Below are positions 41,873 to 51,259 of a DNA stretch of 64,000 nt, one piece after another. Source of the stretch: Humitalea sp050632385 (GTDB lineage Bacteria; Pseudomonadota; Alphaproteobacteria; Acetobacterales; Acetobacteraceae). The first letter of the stretch is position 1; each line of letters starts with the position of its first letter. The stretch is taken from the NCBI RefSeq assembly GCF_050632385.1, contig NZ_CP192599.1, positions 4,464,001 through 4,528,000 on the forward strand, in the 5' to 3' direction. A program made the translations under genes and the position numbers. Under the pieces are notes generated by a model. The model was not told the origin of the DNA. It was given only the letters and a program-made list of their open reading frames with translations, and did no database searches.

Positions 41873-42738
41873 GCGACGATGGCCGGCATGGGCTGACCGT
41901 CATCGCCTTCCTCGGCAGCGTGTTTTCGCCCTGGTACGCCTGGGCGCGTCGGCGCGGGCCGGCAGATCCGCTGCAGCACTGCGCTTTCAACGTGGCACTC
42001 TATGGCCCGGGCAAGCGGCGATGGGCGATGACCGAGCGTGGCGCCAGCACCGTCCTGCGCGACGCGCGGACCCTTTCCATCGGCCCCAGTGCCGCACGGT
42101 GGGATGGCAACTCGCTGACGTTGCATCTGGCGGAGATCGGGGCGCCCCTGCCGCGCCGGGTGCGCGGCATCGTTCGTGTCCATCCCCTGGCGCTCGGCGA
42201 TCGCGGCTTCATCCTGGATGTAGCGGGACGGCACCGCTGGCGCCCAATCGCACCCCGTGCGCGCATCGAGGTCGCGCTGGACTCACCCTCTCTGCACTGG
42301 TCAGGGACAGGCTACTTTGACACCAATGCCGGCGACGCACCGCTCGAAAGCGATTTCCGCAACTGGGATTGGTGCCGTGCATCGGCGGGGGATGCAGCGG
42401 CCATCCTGTACAATGCGCGCCGCCGCGACGGCACGGAGCGATCCCTCGCGCTGCGGGTCGATCGCCATGGCCAGGTGGAGGACATCGCCGTGCCACCGCC
42501 TGCGCACCTGCCCCGCACGCTGTGGCGCCTCGCCCGGCCAACGCGCGCCGACGCCTGCGCGGCGCCACGCGTGACGGAGACGCTGCAGGATGCGCCGTTC
42601 TATGCGCGCTCCGTCATCGCGACGGGCCTGCTGGGGCGAAGGGTGGTCGCGGTGCATGAAAGCCTCGATCTTGACCGCTTCGCCGCACTGCCGGTCCAGC
42701 TCATGCTGCCCTTCCGGGTGCCACGCTCATTCCAGTGA
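41818..42738 (+). CDS. crtC: CrtC, acyclic carotenoid 1,2-hydratase (start codon unresolved)
   Basis: Adds water to neurosporene/lycopene ends in spheroidene/spirilloxanthin synthesis. The conserved protein begins FDAPVPSNGYAWWYVDGLSDDG and continues VIAFLGSVFSPWYAWARRRG, HCAFNVALYGPG and a C-terminus VAVHESLDLDRFA. The given start is where homology begins, not a start codon: from 41527 to 41919 this frame has no ATG, GTG or TTG. The nearest are ATG 41524 (98 extra residues inside crtD) and GTG 41920 (which removes the conserved N-terminus). The end overlaps orf43 on the other strand. Confidence 0.85.
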   Translation, partial: FDAPVPSNGYAWWYVDGLSDDGRHGLTVIAFLGSVFSPWYAWARRRGPADPLQHCAFNVALYGPGKRRWAMTERGASTVLRDARTLSIGPSAARWDGNSLTLHLAEIGAPLPRRVRGIVRVHPLALGDRGFILDVAGRHRWRPIAPRARIEVALDSPSLHWSGTGYFDTNAGDAPLESDFRNWDWCRASAGDAAAILYNARRRDGTERSLALRVDRHGQVEDIAVPPPAHLPRTLWRLARPTRADACAAPRVTETLQDAPFYARSVIATGLLGRRVVAVHESLDLDRFAALPVQLMLPFRVPRSFQ

Positions 42739-42858
42739 GGCGTCACGCTTCGCCTTCCGTGCCTCTCGTCGCAACACGATCAGTTCGCGCGCCCCCCAGC
42801 CGAGGGCGAGCCCGAAGGCCAGGAGCAGATCAAGCAGGCCGAAGACGGAATCGGACAT
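42727..42858 (-). CDS. Small 43-residue membrane protein, PGC-associated
   Basis: Short ORF between crtB and crtC. Starts MSDSVFGLLDLLLAFGLALG, one predicted transmembrane helix, followed by a charged cytoplasmic tail WGARELIVLRREARKAKRD. It begins 9 bp after the crtB stop on the same strand and its end overlaps the crtC stop by 12 bp. The hydrophobic-then-basic composition and the tight packing argue for a real gene; I recall similar short ORFs near crtB in other phototrophic proteobacteria but cannot verify this. Function unknown. The ribosome-binding site is weak. Confidence 0.6.
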   Translation of the reverse strand: MSDSVFGLLDLLLAFGLALGWGARELIVLRREARKAKRDASLE

Positions 42859-42867
42859 GCCGCCGCT

Positions 42868-43923
42868 TCATGCGCGGTCGCTGGCCGGCACACGCCGACG
42901 CTCGCGCTCATCGAGACGCGAGAAGAGTTCGGCCGCCCAGACGACGCGATCACCAAAGGCCCACCACGGGACAGCGGGCCGCGGACGCTGCGCCGCCGCG
43001 GCGGCATCGACGAGGAAGCGGTTGGCCGCCAGCGGCGCGGCCGGCTGCGGCGCGCTGGTCGCGCGCCAGGCCAGCAGCGGCGCGCCGGCCAGCAACGCGA
43101 CCTTCCGCCTACCGCCGACCACCGCGCGTGCCGAAACCGAATCATGACCCTGGCGTTCCAGCACACGGCCGATCTCCGCATAGATCAGCCGGGCGGCCGC
43201 GATGCCCGGGCGGCAATCCGCCGGCAAGAGCGGAATACCGGCCTCGGCCCGCCGGTAATGGGCATCCGCAGCGCGGAGCAGGCGCGCAACGACCACGGCC
43301 AGCGCCGGCGTGAAGCGTGGCGCGGCAAGCCAGGCCTCCGGCGCGATCCCGGCGTCCAGCAGCCAGTCGCTGGGCAGGTAGAGTCGGCCGGCGCGCGCAT
43401 CCTCACCCACATCGCGCGCTATGTTCGTCAATTGCATGGCGACACCCAGATCGGCCGCGCGGGCAACTGCCACTGGAGATGCTGCCCCCATCAGCAGCGC
43501 CATCATCGCGCCGATACTGCCGGCCACGCGCGCGGCATAATCCTCCAGATCAGCGAGCGTGACGTAGTTACGACCCTGCGCATCCCAGGCCAGGCCTTCG
43601 AGCAAGGCGGCTGGCAGCGCGCGCGGGATGCCGTGGCGCGCGACCACCGCCGCGAGCGCGCGGTCGGCCGGCCAGGGCCCAGGACGCCCGGCGCAGATGG
43701 CATCGAGCCGGCGCTCCAGCACGCGCACCGCCCGCATCCCCCCGCCGTCCCGGTCGATCAGATCGTCGGCGACACGACAGAAGGCATAGAGCGCGGCCGC
43801 AGGCCGCGCGACGCGCGCCGGCAGCAGCAACGAGGCAGCGCGGAAGCTGCGCGACCCACTGGCGAGCATCGCTCGGCAGGCAGCGAGATCGGCGGGCGCG
43901 ATCTCAGACGAAGGCGTCGGCAT
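42868..43923 (-). CDS. crtB: CrtB, phytoene synthase
   Basis: 351 residues condensing two geranylgeranyl diphosphates into phytoene. First aspartate motif in ALYAFCRVADDLIDRDGG and second in QLTNIARDVGEDARAGRLYLP, plus the RNYVTLADLEDYAARVAGS segment. ATG at 43923 (MPTPSSEIAPADLAACRAML) overlaps the crtI 3' end by 20 bp. Confidence 0.95.
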   Translation of the reverse strand: MPTPSSEIAPADLAACRAMLASGSRSFRAASLLLPARVARPAAALYAFCRVADDLIDRDGGGMRAVRVLERRLDAICAGRPGPWPADRALAAVVARHGIPRALPAALLEGLAWDAQGRNYVTLADLEDYAARVAGSIGAMMALLMGAASPVAVARAADLGVAMQLTNIARDVGEDARAGRLYLPSDWLLDAGIAPEAWLAAPRFTPALAVVVARLLRAADAHYRRAEAGIPLLPADCRPGIAAARLIYAEIGRVLERQGHDSVSARAVVGGRRKVALLAGAPLLAWRATSAPQPAAPLAANRFLVDAAAAAQRPRPAVPWWAFGDRVVWAAELFSRLDERERRRVPASDRA

Positions 43924-45409
43924 GCGGCACCACCTTGTCCAGCACGCGGGCGGAGGACAGCACGCCCGGCAGGCCCGCACCCGGATGAGTGCCGGCGCCG
44001 ACCAGGTAGAGACCCTCCAGTTCCTCGCTGCGATTGTGGGGGCGGAACCAGGCGCTCTGCGTCAGCACCGGCTCCAGGCCGAAACCCGAACCACGCCATG
44101 CAAGCAGGTCGTCACGGAAGTCCAGCGGCGTGACGAGCTTGGAGGTAACGATGGCCTCCTCCAGGCCCGGCAACACCGTCTCCGACAGGCGGCGCTGGAT
44201 GGCCCGCCTGTAGGGCTCGGCCTCGCGCCGCCAATCGATGCCCGCCTGCAGATTAGGCACGGGGGAAAGCACGTAGAAGGCATCATGGCCCGGTGGCGAG
44301 AGTGTCGGGTCGCTGGCCGTCGGGCGATGCAGGTAGAGGCTGAAATCCGCGGCCAGAACCTTTCGGCGGAAGATGTCGCGCAGCAATTCGCGGTAGCGCG
44401 GGCCGAGCAGGATGGTGTGGTGGCCGACCGACGCATATCGGCACCGCGTGCCGAAGTACCAGACGAAAAGTCCCATCGAGGAACTGGCGCGGTCGAGCCG
44501 GCGATCGGTCCAACGTTGCCGTGGTGCGTGGCCGAGCAGATGCCGGTAGGTCCAAGCTGAATCAGCGTTGGAAACGGTGATGGCTGCGCGAATCTCCTCG
44601 CCGCTCGCGAGCCGCACACCAGCGGCACGGCCGCCTTCGACCAGGATCGCGGCGACCTCGGCACCCAGCCGCAGTTCACTCCCCTGCCCGCGCAGCAGAC
44701 CCACGAGTCCCGCGACGAGCCGCCCGGTTCCGCCCATCGCCCAATGCACGCCCCAGGCCCGTTCCAGATGCGGGATCAGCGCGTAGATCGCGCTGGCACG
44801 GAACGGATCGCCGCCGATCAACAGCGGGTGGAAGCTGAAGGCGGTGCGCAGCCGCTCATCCCGCATGTGCCGCGCGACGGTGGCATAGACACTGCGCCAG
44901 GCGCCGTATCGCGCCAAGGCCGGCACGACACGCGCCATGTCGGCGAATGATGCGAAGGAGGCATCGCCAAGTTCCTCGAAACCGAGCCGGCACAGTGTCG
45001 CCGACAACGCCATGAAGCGTTCGTAGCCTTCGACATCGCCGGGGGAGAGGCGCGCGACCTCGGCCCGCATCGCCTTCGGATCAGCGGAACAGTCGAAGTG
45101 GCTGCCATCGTCGAAGCGCAGACGGTAGAAGGGGCAAAGTGGTCGAAGGACCACGTCATCCGCCATGCGACGGCCGCACAACGTCCATAGTTCTTCGAAC
45201 AATTGGGGCGCCGTCACGATGGTCGGTCCGGCATCGAAGGTGAAGCCGTCCTGGCGGAACACGCGCGCCCGCCCACCGGCCTGGTCGAGGCGTTCAAGCA
45301 CCGTGACGCGATACCCGCGGGCGCCAAGTCTGATGGCCGCGGCCAAGCCACCGAAGCCGCTGCCGATGACGACGGCATGCGGCTTTGATACACGCGGCAG
45401 CATGTTCAT
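43904..45409 (-). CDS. crtI: CrtI, phytoene desaturase
   Basis: 501 residues. FAD fold AVVIGSGFGGLAAAIRLGARGYRVTVLE, then GGRARVFRQDGFTFDAGPTIVTAP, SSMGLFVWYFGTR, and the C-terminal YLVGAGTHPGAGLPGVLSSA, all typical of bacterial CrtI. Carries out three or four desaturations to neurosporene/lycopene; which cannot be told. ATG overlaps the bchO stop. Confidence 0.96.
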   Translation of the reverse strand: MNMLPRVSKPHAVVIGSGFGGLAAAIRLGARGYRVTVLERLDQAGGRARVFRQDGFTFDAGPTIVTAPQLFEELWTLCGRRMADDVVLRPLCPFYRLRFDDGSHFDCSADPKAMRAEVARLSPGDVEGYERFMALSATLCRLGFEELGDASFASFADMARVVPALARYGAWRSVYATVARHMRDERLRTAFSFHPLLIGGDPFRASAIYALIPHLERAWGVHWAMGGTGRLVAGLVGLLRGQGSELRLGAEVAAILVEGGRAAGVRLASGEEIRAAITVSNADSAWTYRHLLGHAPRQRWTDRRLDRASSSMGLFVWYFGTRCRYASVGHHTILLGPRYRELLRDIFRRKVLAADFSLYLHRPTASDPTLSPPGHDAFYVLSPVPNLQAGIDWRREAEPYRRAIQRRLSETVLPGLEEAIVTSKLVTPLDFRDDLLAWRGSGFGLEPVLTQSAWFRPHNRSEELEGLYLVGAGTHPGAGLPGVLSSARVLDKVVPHADAFV

Positions 45410-46350
45410 GGCCGGTCCGGCTCGCCACCGGCCGCTTCTCGCAGGATCAGATCGGCGATGAGTGCCGGGTTCTCTTCATGCGCCAGGTGACCCAGGCCAG
45501 GCAGGCTGACGATGCGCGCCGCCGGCATCAGGCGCTGCAGGCGCCGCGCCTGGCTTGGGGGGATGGCGCGGTCATTGGCGCCGGTCAGCAGCAGCAGCGG
45601 CACGGCAAGGCCCGGCAGGTCGCGCAGAAGCGGCGCCAGGTCCCAATTGGCCATCATGCGCAAGGCCGCGCCGACATGTGACGCATGGCGAAACAGCCGC
45701 GCATAAAGCGCCACGCCGCGCGCATCGATGGTCGATCCCGTATCCCGCAGTAGCCGCTCCGCCACCGACTGGCGCGATGCCTGCCAGGCGAAGAGGCGTG
45801 GCACGAAAGGTAGTCCCACCAGCAGCCGGGCCGCGTGAGTGAAGAAAGCGGCATGGGCCTCGCCCAACGGCATCAGCGCAGCATTCAGGCCGATCACGGC
45901 GCGCGGCGCGATCGCGCCGTCGAGCACCATGCGCAGCAGGATCGCCGCACCCGCCGAATGCCCCGCCACCAGCACCGGCTTGATGTCCAGCGCCTGGGTC
46001 AAGGCCGTGACAGCCTGCGCCATGCCAGACAGCGTGAGCCGGTGTGGTGCCGGTACCGTCGTAAAACCATGACCGGGCAGGTCGGGCGCGAGCACCGTGA
46101 CGTGCCGCGCCAGAAGCGGCATGAGGTCTCGCCAGGAATGCGTCGCCGCGGCAGTCCCGTGCAGCAGCAGCACAACCGGCCCACCGCCCATGACCTGAAC
46201 GTGCCAGCGCAGCCCACCGGCGGTGACGAAGCGGCTCGCTTCGCGGTTCGGCCAGTCGCGCCCATCGCGTGCCCAATCCGGCGCATCACTTGCCCGGTGA
46301 CTGCCTTCGGCAGCGCCGGCGGCCATGGCGGCGGGGGCAGGACCGATCAT
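45406..46350 (-). CDS. bchO: BchO, alpha/beta hydrolase associated with magnesium chelatase
   Basis: 314 residues, alpha/beta hydrolase: HGTAAATHSWRDLMPLLA oxyanion region, nucleophile elbow GHSAGAAILLRM, aspartate in LLTGANDRAIPP and histidine in GLGHLAHEENP. BchO is found next to bchD in most purple bacterial PGCs and its exact role in Mg insertion or precursor handling is not settled. The start could also be the ATG 8 codons in (46326). Placed 1 bp after bchD. Confidence 0.9.
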   Translation of the reverse strand: MIGPAPAAMAAGAAEGSHRASDAPDWARDGRDWPNREASRFVTAGGLRWHVQVMGGGPVVLLLHGTAAATHSWRDLMPLLARHVTVLAPDLPGHGFTTVPAPHRLTLSGMAQAVTALTQALDIKPVLVAGHSAGAAILLRMVLDGAIAPRAVIGLNAALMPLGEAHAAFFTHAARLLVGLPFVPRLFAWQASRQSVAERLLRDTGSTIDARGVALYARLFRHASHVGAALRMMANWDLAPLLRDLPGLAVPLLLLTGANDRAIPPSQARRLQRLMPAARIVSLPGLGHLAHEENPALIADLILREAAGGEPDRP

Positions 46351-46351
46351 G

Positions 46352-48073
46352 TCACGCAGCACGCGCCGCGGCGCCGACCACGGCGGAAAGGGCCGCCGCA
46401 TCCGCCTGCGGCAGCGGCACGTAGCGCCCCCCCATCGCATCCGCCAGCAAGCGCGCGAAGGGCTGCGGCCGTGGCGCCGTATCCACCAGCAGGATCGGCA
46501 ATGCGGTCGCGCGCAGCAGCCGCGCCATGGCGAGCGCATCCGCCTCCCCGGCCGCACGCCCGGTCTGCCCATCGCGCGCGACATTCGCCCGGCCGTCGGT
46601 CATCAGGATCAGGAGCGGCAGGCGGCCCTGGCGACGCTCGATATCCGCAAGGGCGCGTGCTGCTTCCAATGCCGCGGCCAATGGTGTCGCACCACCGCCC
46701 GGCAAAGCGGCCAGGCAGCGCCGCGCCCGCCCCAATGCCTGCGTCGGCGGCAGCAGCACGGCGGCGGCATCCCGGCGGAAGGCGATCAGCGCGACGCGGT
46801 CGCGCCGCGCGTAGCATTCGGCGAGCAACATCTCCACCGCTCCCTTGGCTTCCGCCATACGGTGCAGTGCTGTGGAACCCGAGGCATCCACGGCGAAGAT
46901 CGCCGTCGTCCCGCTACGTTCCTCGTATCGGCGCAACCGGATATCCTCGGCACGGATCAGCACGGGTCGATCGCTGCGGGGATTCTGTCGCCGACGCATG
47001 GCTTGCCACGGGGCGGCGGCACGAAGTGTCTCGATCAGCGCGAGCCTGGCGCCACCATGCAATCGGCCGGCCCTTGCGCCCAGTGCGCGGCCGCGCTTGC
47101 CATCACGCCGCGCGGCGCCGGCGCGGCCCACGGCACCAGTCCGCGTCGCGGCCTGCTGGGCGGCGGCGAGCCGGGCCAGCAGGGTCGGCGCCATGGCTGC
47201 GCGCACGGCGTCGATCATCATGTCCGCCAAATCTTCCTCACGCGCGGGACCGGCCTCGGGCTGACTCTCCGGCGCTTGGCCCTCGGCGGGTTCGGGCTCC
47301 GGCGCAGCGTCGTCCGGTACGCGCGTGGCGCGCGGCGCCAGGACCAGTCGCGCCGCAAGAACCGCGTCCTCTTCCAGCGCCGTGACCCGCCCGGCGAACG
47401 CGGCAGCGGCGCACATCGCGCGCAACGCCAGCAGGGTCGCGCGTGGCGAGGCGATACCAAGCGCCAGGCCGGTGGCACAGAGCGCTTGCAGCAGTTCCGG
47501 CTGCACCGTGACCTGCGGCAGTGCGAGGCGGGCCGCCGCGATGGCTTCGGGCGACGGCGACGCCATCAAGGCCCCGCGCGGCAGATCGTCGAGGCCTATC
47601 GCGAAGGCCAGCCTGTCGAGCAGTGGCGCGGGCGGCACTTCCTCCGCATCAATGCCCTCATCCAAAGCAACGATGCTGATCCGGGCCGGCCATCGCCGCG
47701 TGAGTCCATCGCGTTCGACCACGACTTCCCGCGCATCGAGCACCGCCGCCAGACGCGCCGCCATCGTCCCGGCCAGGCGTTCGGCCATCGGCACCACCAC
47801 GACGCCGCCATCGGCTTCCGCCAGAATGCCGCGCTCGGCCAACGGGCGCCCGGCGGCCAATGTCGCACCCAGGTCCAGGCCACCGAGAACACGGCTATCC
47901 GGCGTATCCGGCGGCAGCCGGCGCCAGGCGGTTCCGGTCGGCATGGCATCCCGCAGGAGCGCCAGCCATCGGTCGCGCAGGGGTCCCGGCGCAGCCCGCA
48001 ACGCAACACCGCCCAGCCCGACAGGATCGACCGCCAACAACGCGATGGCGTGGATGGCATCATCACCCGTCAT
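46352..48073 (-). CDS. bchD: BchD, magnesium chelatase ATPase-like subunit D
   Basis: 573 residues. The N-terminal AAA+-like half lacks a Walker A motif, as is usual for BchD; a proline/glutamate-rich linker (PEPEPAEGQAPESQPEAGPAREED, written in parts) follows; then the C-terminal von Willebrand A domain with the MIDAS motif VDASGSTALHRM and LPGGGATPLAAALEAA. Platform for the BchI hexamer in Mg insertion into protoporphyrin IX. ATG overlaps the bchI stop. Confidence 0.94.
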   Translation of the reverse strand: MTGDDAIHAIALLAVDPVGLGGVALRAAPGPLRDRWLALLRDAMPTGTAWRRLPPDTPDSRVLGGLDLGATLAAGRPLAERGILAEADGGVVVVPMAERLAGTMAARLAAVLDAREVVVERDGLTRRWPARISIVALDEGIDAEEVPPAPLLDRLAFAIGLDDLPRGALMASPSPEAIAAARLALPQVTVQPELLQALCATGLALGIASPRATLLALRAMCAAAAFAGRVTALEEDAVLAARLVLAPRATRVPDDAAPEPEPAEGQAPESQPEAGPAREEDLADMMIDAVRAAMAPTLLARLAAAQQAATRTGAVGRAGAARRDGKRGRALGARAGRLHGGARLALIETLRAAAPWQAMRRRQNPRSDRPVLIRAEDIRLRRYEERSGTTAIFAVDASGSTALHRMAEAKGAVEMLLAECYARRDRVALIAFRRDAAAVLLPPTQALGRARRCLAALPGGGATPLAAALEAARALADIERRQGRLPLLILMTDGRANVARDGQTGRAAGEADALAMARLLRATALPILLVDTAPRPQPFARLLADAMGGRYVPLPQADAAALSAVVGAAARAA

Positions 48074-49191
48074 GGCGTGCCGAGGACCTCCGCAACGGCG
48101 CGTTGCACGCGTGCAGTGCTGCCGGATTCGTCGAGTGGATTGCGGCGAAGGCGATGACATAGCGCTGGAATGGCGACGGCGCGGAGTTCGTTGTCTGAAA
48201 TCTCGTCCCCCCCTTCGAATGCCGTGAGCGCCCGTGCGGCACGGATCAGGGTCAGTTCCCCACGCAGCCCGTCGGTGCCGAGCGCTATGCACAGGCGGGC
48301 AGCGGTCTCCAGGGCCGAGTCCGGCGTCCGGACGCGAGGCAGCCGTATCCGCGCTGCCGCGATCCGCGCGCGCAGGCGCGCCTGTGGTTTGCGCCACCGT
48401 GCCGCAAAGACCGCTGGCTCGCGCTCAAAACTGTCGCGCCGGCGCACCACCTCGACCCGAGTAGGAAGGTCCATCGGCGTGCGCACCTCGACCGACAGGC
48501 CAAACCGATCGAGAAGCTGGGGACGCAACTCACCCTCTTCCGGATTGCCGCTGCCGATGAGCACGAAGCGGGCCGGATGGCGCAGACTGATCCCTTCCCG
48601 CTCCACCACATTCTCGCCCGAGGCCGCAACGTCGAGCAACAGATCGACGAGATGGTCCTCAAGCAGGTTCACTTCGTCGATGTAGAGAAAGCCGCGATGA
48701 GCGCGGGCGAGCAGCCCGGGTTCGAAGGCGCGGACGCCGTCGACCAACGCACGTTCGATATCGAGCGCACCGGCGACGCGGTCTTCCGTGGCCCCAAGCG
48801 GCAGGTCCACCACCGGGATCGGCGCCGTCGCGGCGGTCCGCACGCGGCGCATGCGGCAATCTTCACAGAAAGCGCCAGGTGAGGCGGGATCGCAGCCGAA
48901 GCGACATCCGACGACGACACGCATGGGCGGCAGGAGTGCGGCGAGCGCGCGCACCGCGGTCGACTTGCCGGTTCCACGATCACCCTGCACCAGCACCCCG
49001 CCGATACCGGGATCGACGGTGACCAGCAGCAGCGCGCGGAGCATTTCCTCCTGCCCCACCAGGGCGGCGAAGGGAAACAGCGGACGCGCATCCATCTGCA
49101 CGACATGGCGACGCGACGGCTTGCTGGGACGCGTCGTCTCGGCGACGGTATCGGCCGTCGCCTCCTCTCGCCGGATGCCGGTTGCGTCCAT
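48070..49191 (-). CDS. bchI: BchI, magnesium chelatase ATPase subunit I
   Basis: 373 residues of the AAA+ class with Walker A GDRGTGKST (about 70-78), Walker B GFLYIDEVNLLEDHLVD and sensor-1 LIGSGNPEEGELRPQLLDRF. A cysteine-rich insertion GCRFGCDPASPGAFCEDC is typical of BchI. The start at 49191 lies 2 bp after the hemA stop; an internal ATG (MDARPLFPFAAL) would also give a working core. Confidence 0.96.
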   Translation of the reverse strand: MDATGIRREEATADTVAETTRPSKPSRRHVVQMDARPLFPFAALVGQEEMLRALLLVTVDPGIGGVLVQGDRGTGKSTAVRALAALLPPMRVVVGCRFGCDPASPGAFCEDCRMRRVRTAATAPIPVVDLPLGATEDRVAGALDIERALVDGVRAFEPGLLARAHRGFLYIDEVNLLEDHLVDLLLDVAASGENVVEREGISLRHPARFVLIGSGNPEEGELRPQLLDRFGLSVEVRTPMDLPTRVEVVRRRDSFEREPAVFAARWRKPQARLRARIAAARIRLPRVRTPDSALETAARLCIALGTDGLRGELTLIRAARALTAFEGGDEISDNELRAVAIPALCHRLRRNPLDESGSTARVQRAVAEVLGTP

Positions 49192-49193
49192 CT

Positions 49194-50405
49194 TCAGGCG
49201 GCGCGGCGGAGGCTGAACCGTGCCCAGACCGCTTCCAACGCGGCCACCAAGTGGTCCATGTCGGCGTCGCTATGCACGGGCGATGGCGTGATGCGCAGGC
49301 GCTCGGTGCCGCGCGGCACGGTCGGGTAGTTGATCGGCTGCACATAGACGCCGTGTTCGTCGAGGAGGCGGTCGCTGATCTCCTTGCAGACCACCGGATC
49401 GCCGACCATCACCGGGACAATGTGGCTCTGATTGTCGAGATGCGGCACACCGACGGCATCGAGCCGGCGGCGCAGTGTCGCGGCACGTTCATGCAGACGC
49501 TCACGCTCCACATTGCTGGATTTGAGATGGCGAAGGCTGGCGCGCACCCCGGCCGCGATCGCCGGCGGCAGGGCGGTCGAGAAGATGAATCCCGAGGCAT
49601 AGGAGCGCACGAAATCGACCATCGCCACCGACCCGGCAATGTAGCCTCCGATCACGCCAAACGCCTTTGCCAGCGTGCCCTCGATGACGGTCAGGCGATG
49701 CGCGACGCCGTCGCGCTCGGTAATGCCACCACCGCGCCGGCCGTAGAGGCCCACCGCGTGCACCTCGTCGCAATAGGTCATGGCGCCGAATTCGGCCGCG
49801 GCGTCGCAGATGGCGGCGATCGGCGCGATGTCGCCATCCATCGAATAGACGCTCTCGAAGGCAACCAGTTTTGGGGCGGCGGGATCCAGCGACGCGAGCA
49901 CACGCCGGAGATCGGCGACATCATTGTGCGCGAAGACGCGCCGCGTGGCGCGGCTGTGCCGCATCCCCTCGATCATCGACGCATGATTCATCTCGTCGGA
50001 AACGATGACGCAGCCCGGCATGTGGGAGGCCAGCGTGGACAGCGATGCCCAGTTCGACATGTAGCCGGAGTTGAACAGCAGTGCTGCTTCGGTGCCGTGC
50101 AGCTCCGCCAGTTCTGCTTCCAGCAGGACATGCTCGTGATTGGTGCCGGAGATGTTGCGCGTGCCGCCGGCGCCGGCGCCGTAGCGGTCGAGGGCGGCAT
50201 GCATCGCCGCCAGCACATCCGGATGCTGCCCCATGCCGAGGTAATCATTGGAGCACCAGACGGTGACCTCACGCTCACGCCCGTTCACGTGGCGAATGGC
50301 GCGCGGATACTGCCCGGCCTGGCGCTCGATGTCGGCAAAGACGCGGTAGCGGCCTTCGCGATGGAGGCCGTTGATCTGATTCCGGAAAAACGCCTCGTAG
50401 TTCAT
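49194..50405 (-). CDS. hemA: HemA, 5-aminolevulinate synthase
   Basis: 403 residues. PLP enzyme condensing glycine with succinyl-CoA, the C4 route to tetrapyrroles. Start MNYEAFFRNQINGLHREGRYRVF, PLP lysine at about 247 in EGTLAKAFGVIGGY, DEVHAVGLYG, and GGTRNISGTNHEH. Being inside the PGC, it probably gives a photosynthesis-dedicated supply of precursor, with another synthase elsewhere not excluded. ATG overlaps the puhE stop. Confidence 0.96.
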   Translation of the reverse strand: MNYEAFFRNQINGLHREGRYRVFADIERQAGQYPRAIRHVNGREREVTVWCSNDYLGMGQHPDVLAAMHAALDRYGAGAGGTRNISGTNHEHVLLEAELAELHGTEAALLFNSGYMSNWASLSTLASHMPGCVIVSDEMNHASMIEGMRHSRATRRVFAHNDVADLRRVLASLDPAAPKLVAFESVYSMDGDIAPIAAICDAAAEFGAMTYCDEVHAVGLYGRRGGGITERDGVAHRLTVIEGTLAKAFGVIGGYIAGSVAMVDFVRSYASGFIFSTALPPAIAAGVRASLRHLKSSNVERERLHERAATLRRRLDAVGVPHLDNQSHIVPVMVGDPVVCKEISDRLLDEHGVYVQPINYPTVPRGTERLRITPSPVHSDADMDHLVAALEAVWARFSLRRAA

Positions 50406-51253
50406 GTCCGGCTCCCGTGGGGCGGCGGGGCATCGGTCTTCGTCACCGCGCCGCACCTGTCGCGATGATCACCGAGGGGAATAGCAGCACCTTGGCGCGC
50501 GCCTGGCAGAAGCCAGCGCCACATCGCCTCGGGCGGGAAGGGCAGAATCATCAGGGCATGTTCCAGCACGCCGAAGACCGCGAGGCTGGCGAGCAAGGTG
50601 AAGCCCGCGGCGGTTCCGGCATCGGCGCCAGGTGCGGCCGCGACCGCGACCAGCCCGATGCAAAGTGCGACGCCGGCCATGATCGACACAGGAAACAGCG
50701 CATTCATCGGCCGTCGCGCAAAATAGCTTTCGATGTAGCGGAGGTGATCGGGCAACAGCGCCTCGCCAAGATTGCGCACGCCGAGGAAGATGTTGAGCTT
50801 GGCGCTCAGCCGCATCGCGGCCAGCATAAGGAAGGTCCACAACCCGATCCGGTTCGGCCCGCCCGCCGTCAGCACGGCCACGATCGCGGCACCGGCCAGG
50901 ATGGCGAGTTCATGCCACAGGATCGCCGCCACCGCGGCGCGGAAGCGTGGCCAGCCGCGCGCACCAGGCGGGCACGGCGTGCGCCGTGGGCCAGTCAGCA
51001 CGCCGGTCAGGAATGTGACCTCGATCCATGCCCAGACGAGGATGGCGCAGGTGAAGGCCGCGTAGACGCCGGTGGGTGTGAGGCTCGTAGCACTCGCGGA
51101 TAACCCCACAAGACCGACAGCCAGCAGCAGCGTCGCGCCAAGCAAGGTCCAACGAAAAGTCTCTCGCCGCAGCCCGTCCAGCACGAGGATCACACCCGTG
51201 CCGCCCCACCACAGGAGCATCGCGAAGAGGGCGGGCAGCAGATGCTCGACCAT
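50402..51253 (-). CDS. puhE: PuhE, photosynthetic complex assembly protein
   Basis: 283 residues, about seven or eight transmembrane segments from the start (LLPALFAMLLWWGGTGVILVL). The family (putative photosynthetic complex assembly protein 2) has the C-terminal LEHALMILPFPPEAMWRWLLP block and RLSAKLNIFLGVRNLGEALLPDHLRYIESYF. Deletion in R. capsulatus affects RC and LH1 levels. It sits between acsF and hemA, its usual place. Confidence 0.9.
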   Translation of the reverse strand: MVEHLLPALFAMLLWWGGTGVILVLDGLRRETFRWTLLGATLLLAVGLVGLSASATSLTPTGVYAAFTCAILVWAWIEVTFLTGVLTGPRRTPCPPGARGWPRFRAAVAAILWHELAILAGAAIVAVLTAGGPNRIGLWTFLMLAAMRLSAKLNIFLGVRNLGEALLPDHLRYIESYFARRPMNALFPVSIMAGVALCIGLVAVAAAPGADAGTAAGFTLLASLAVFGVLEHALMILPFPPEAMWRWLLPGARQGAAIPLGDHRDRCGAVTKTDAPPPHGSRT

Positions 51254-51259
51254 CCGCGG

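Noticed and set aside
46325..48157. 610-codon plus-strand frame opposite bchD
   Set aside because: Antisense shadow; the minus strand gives BchD with VWA and MIDAS motifs and coupled starts.
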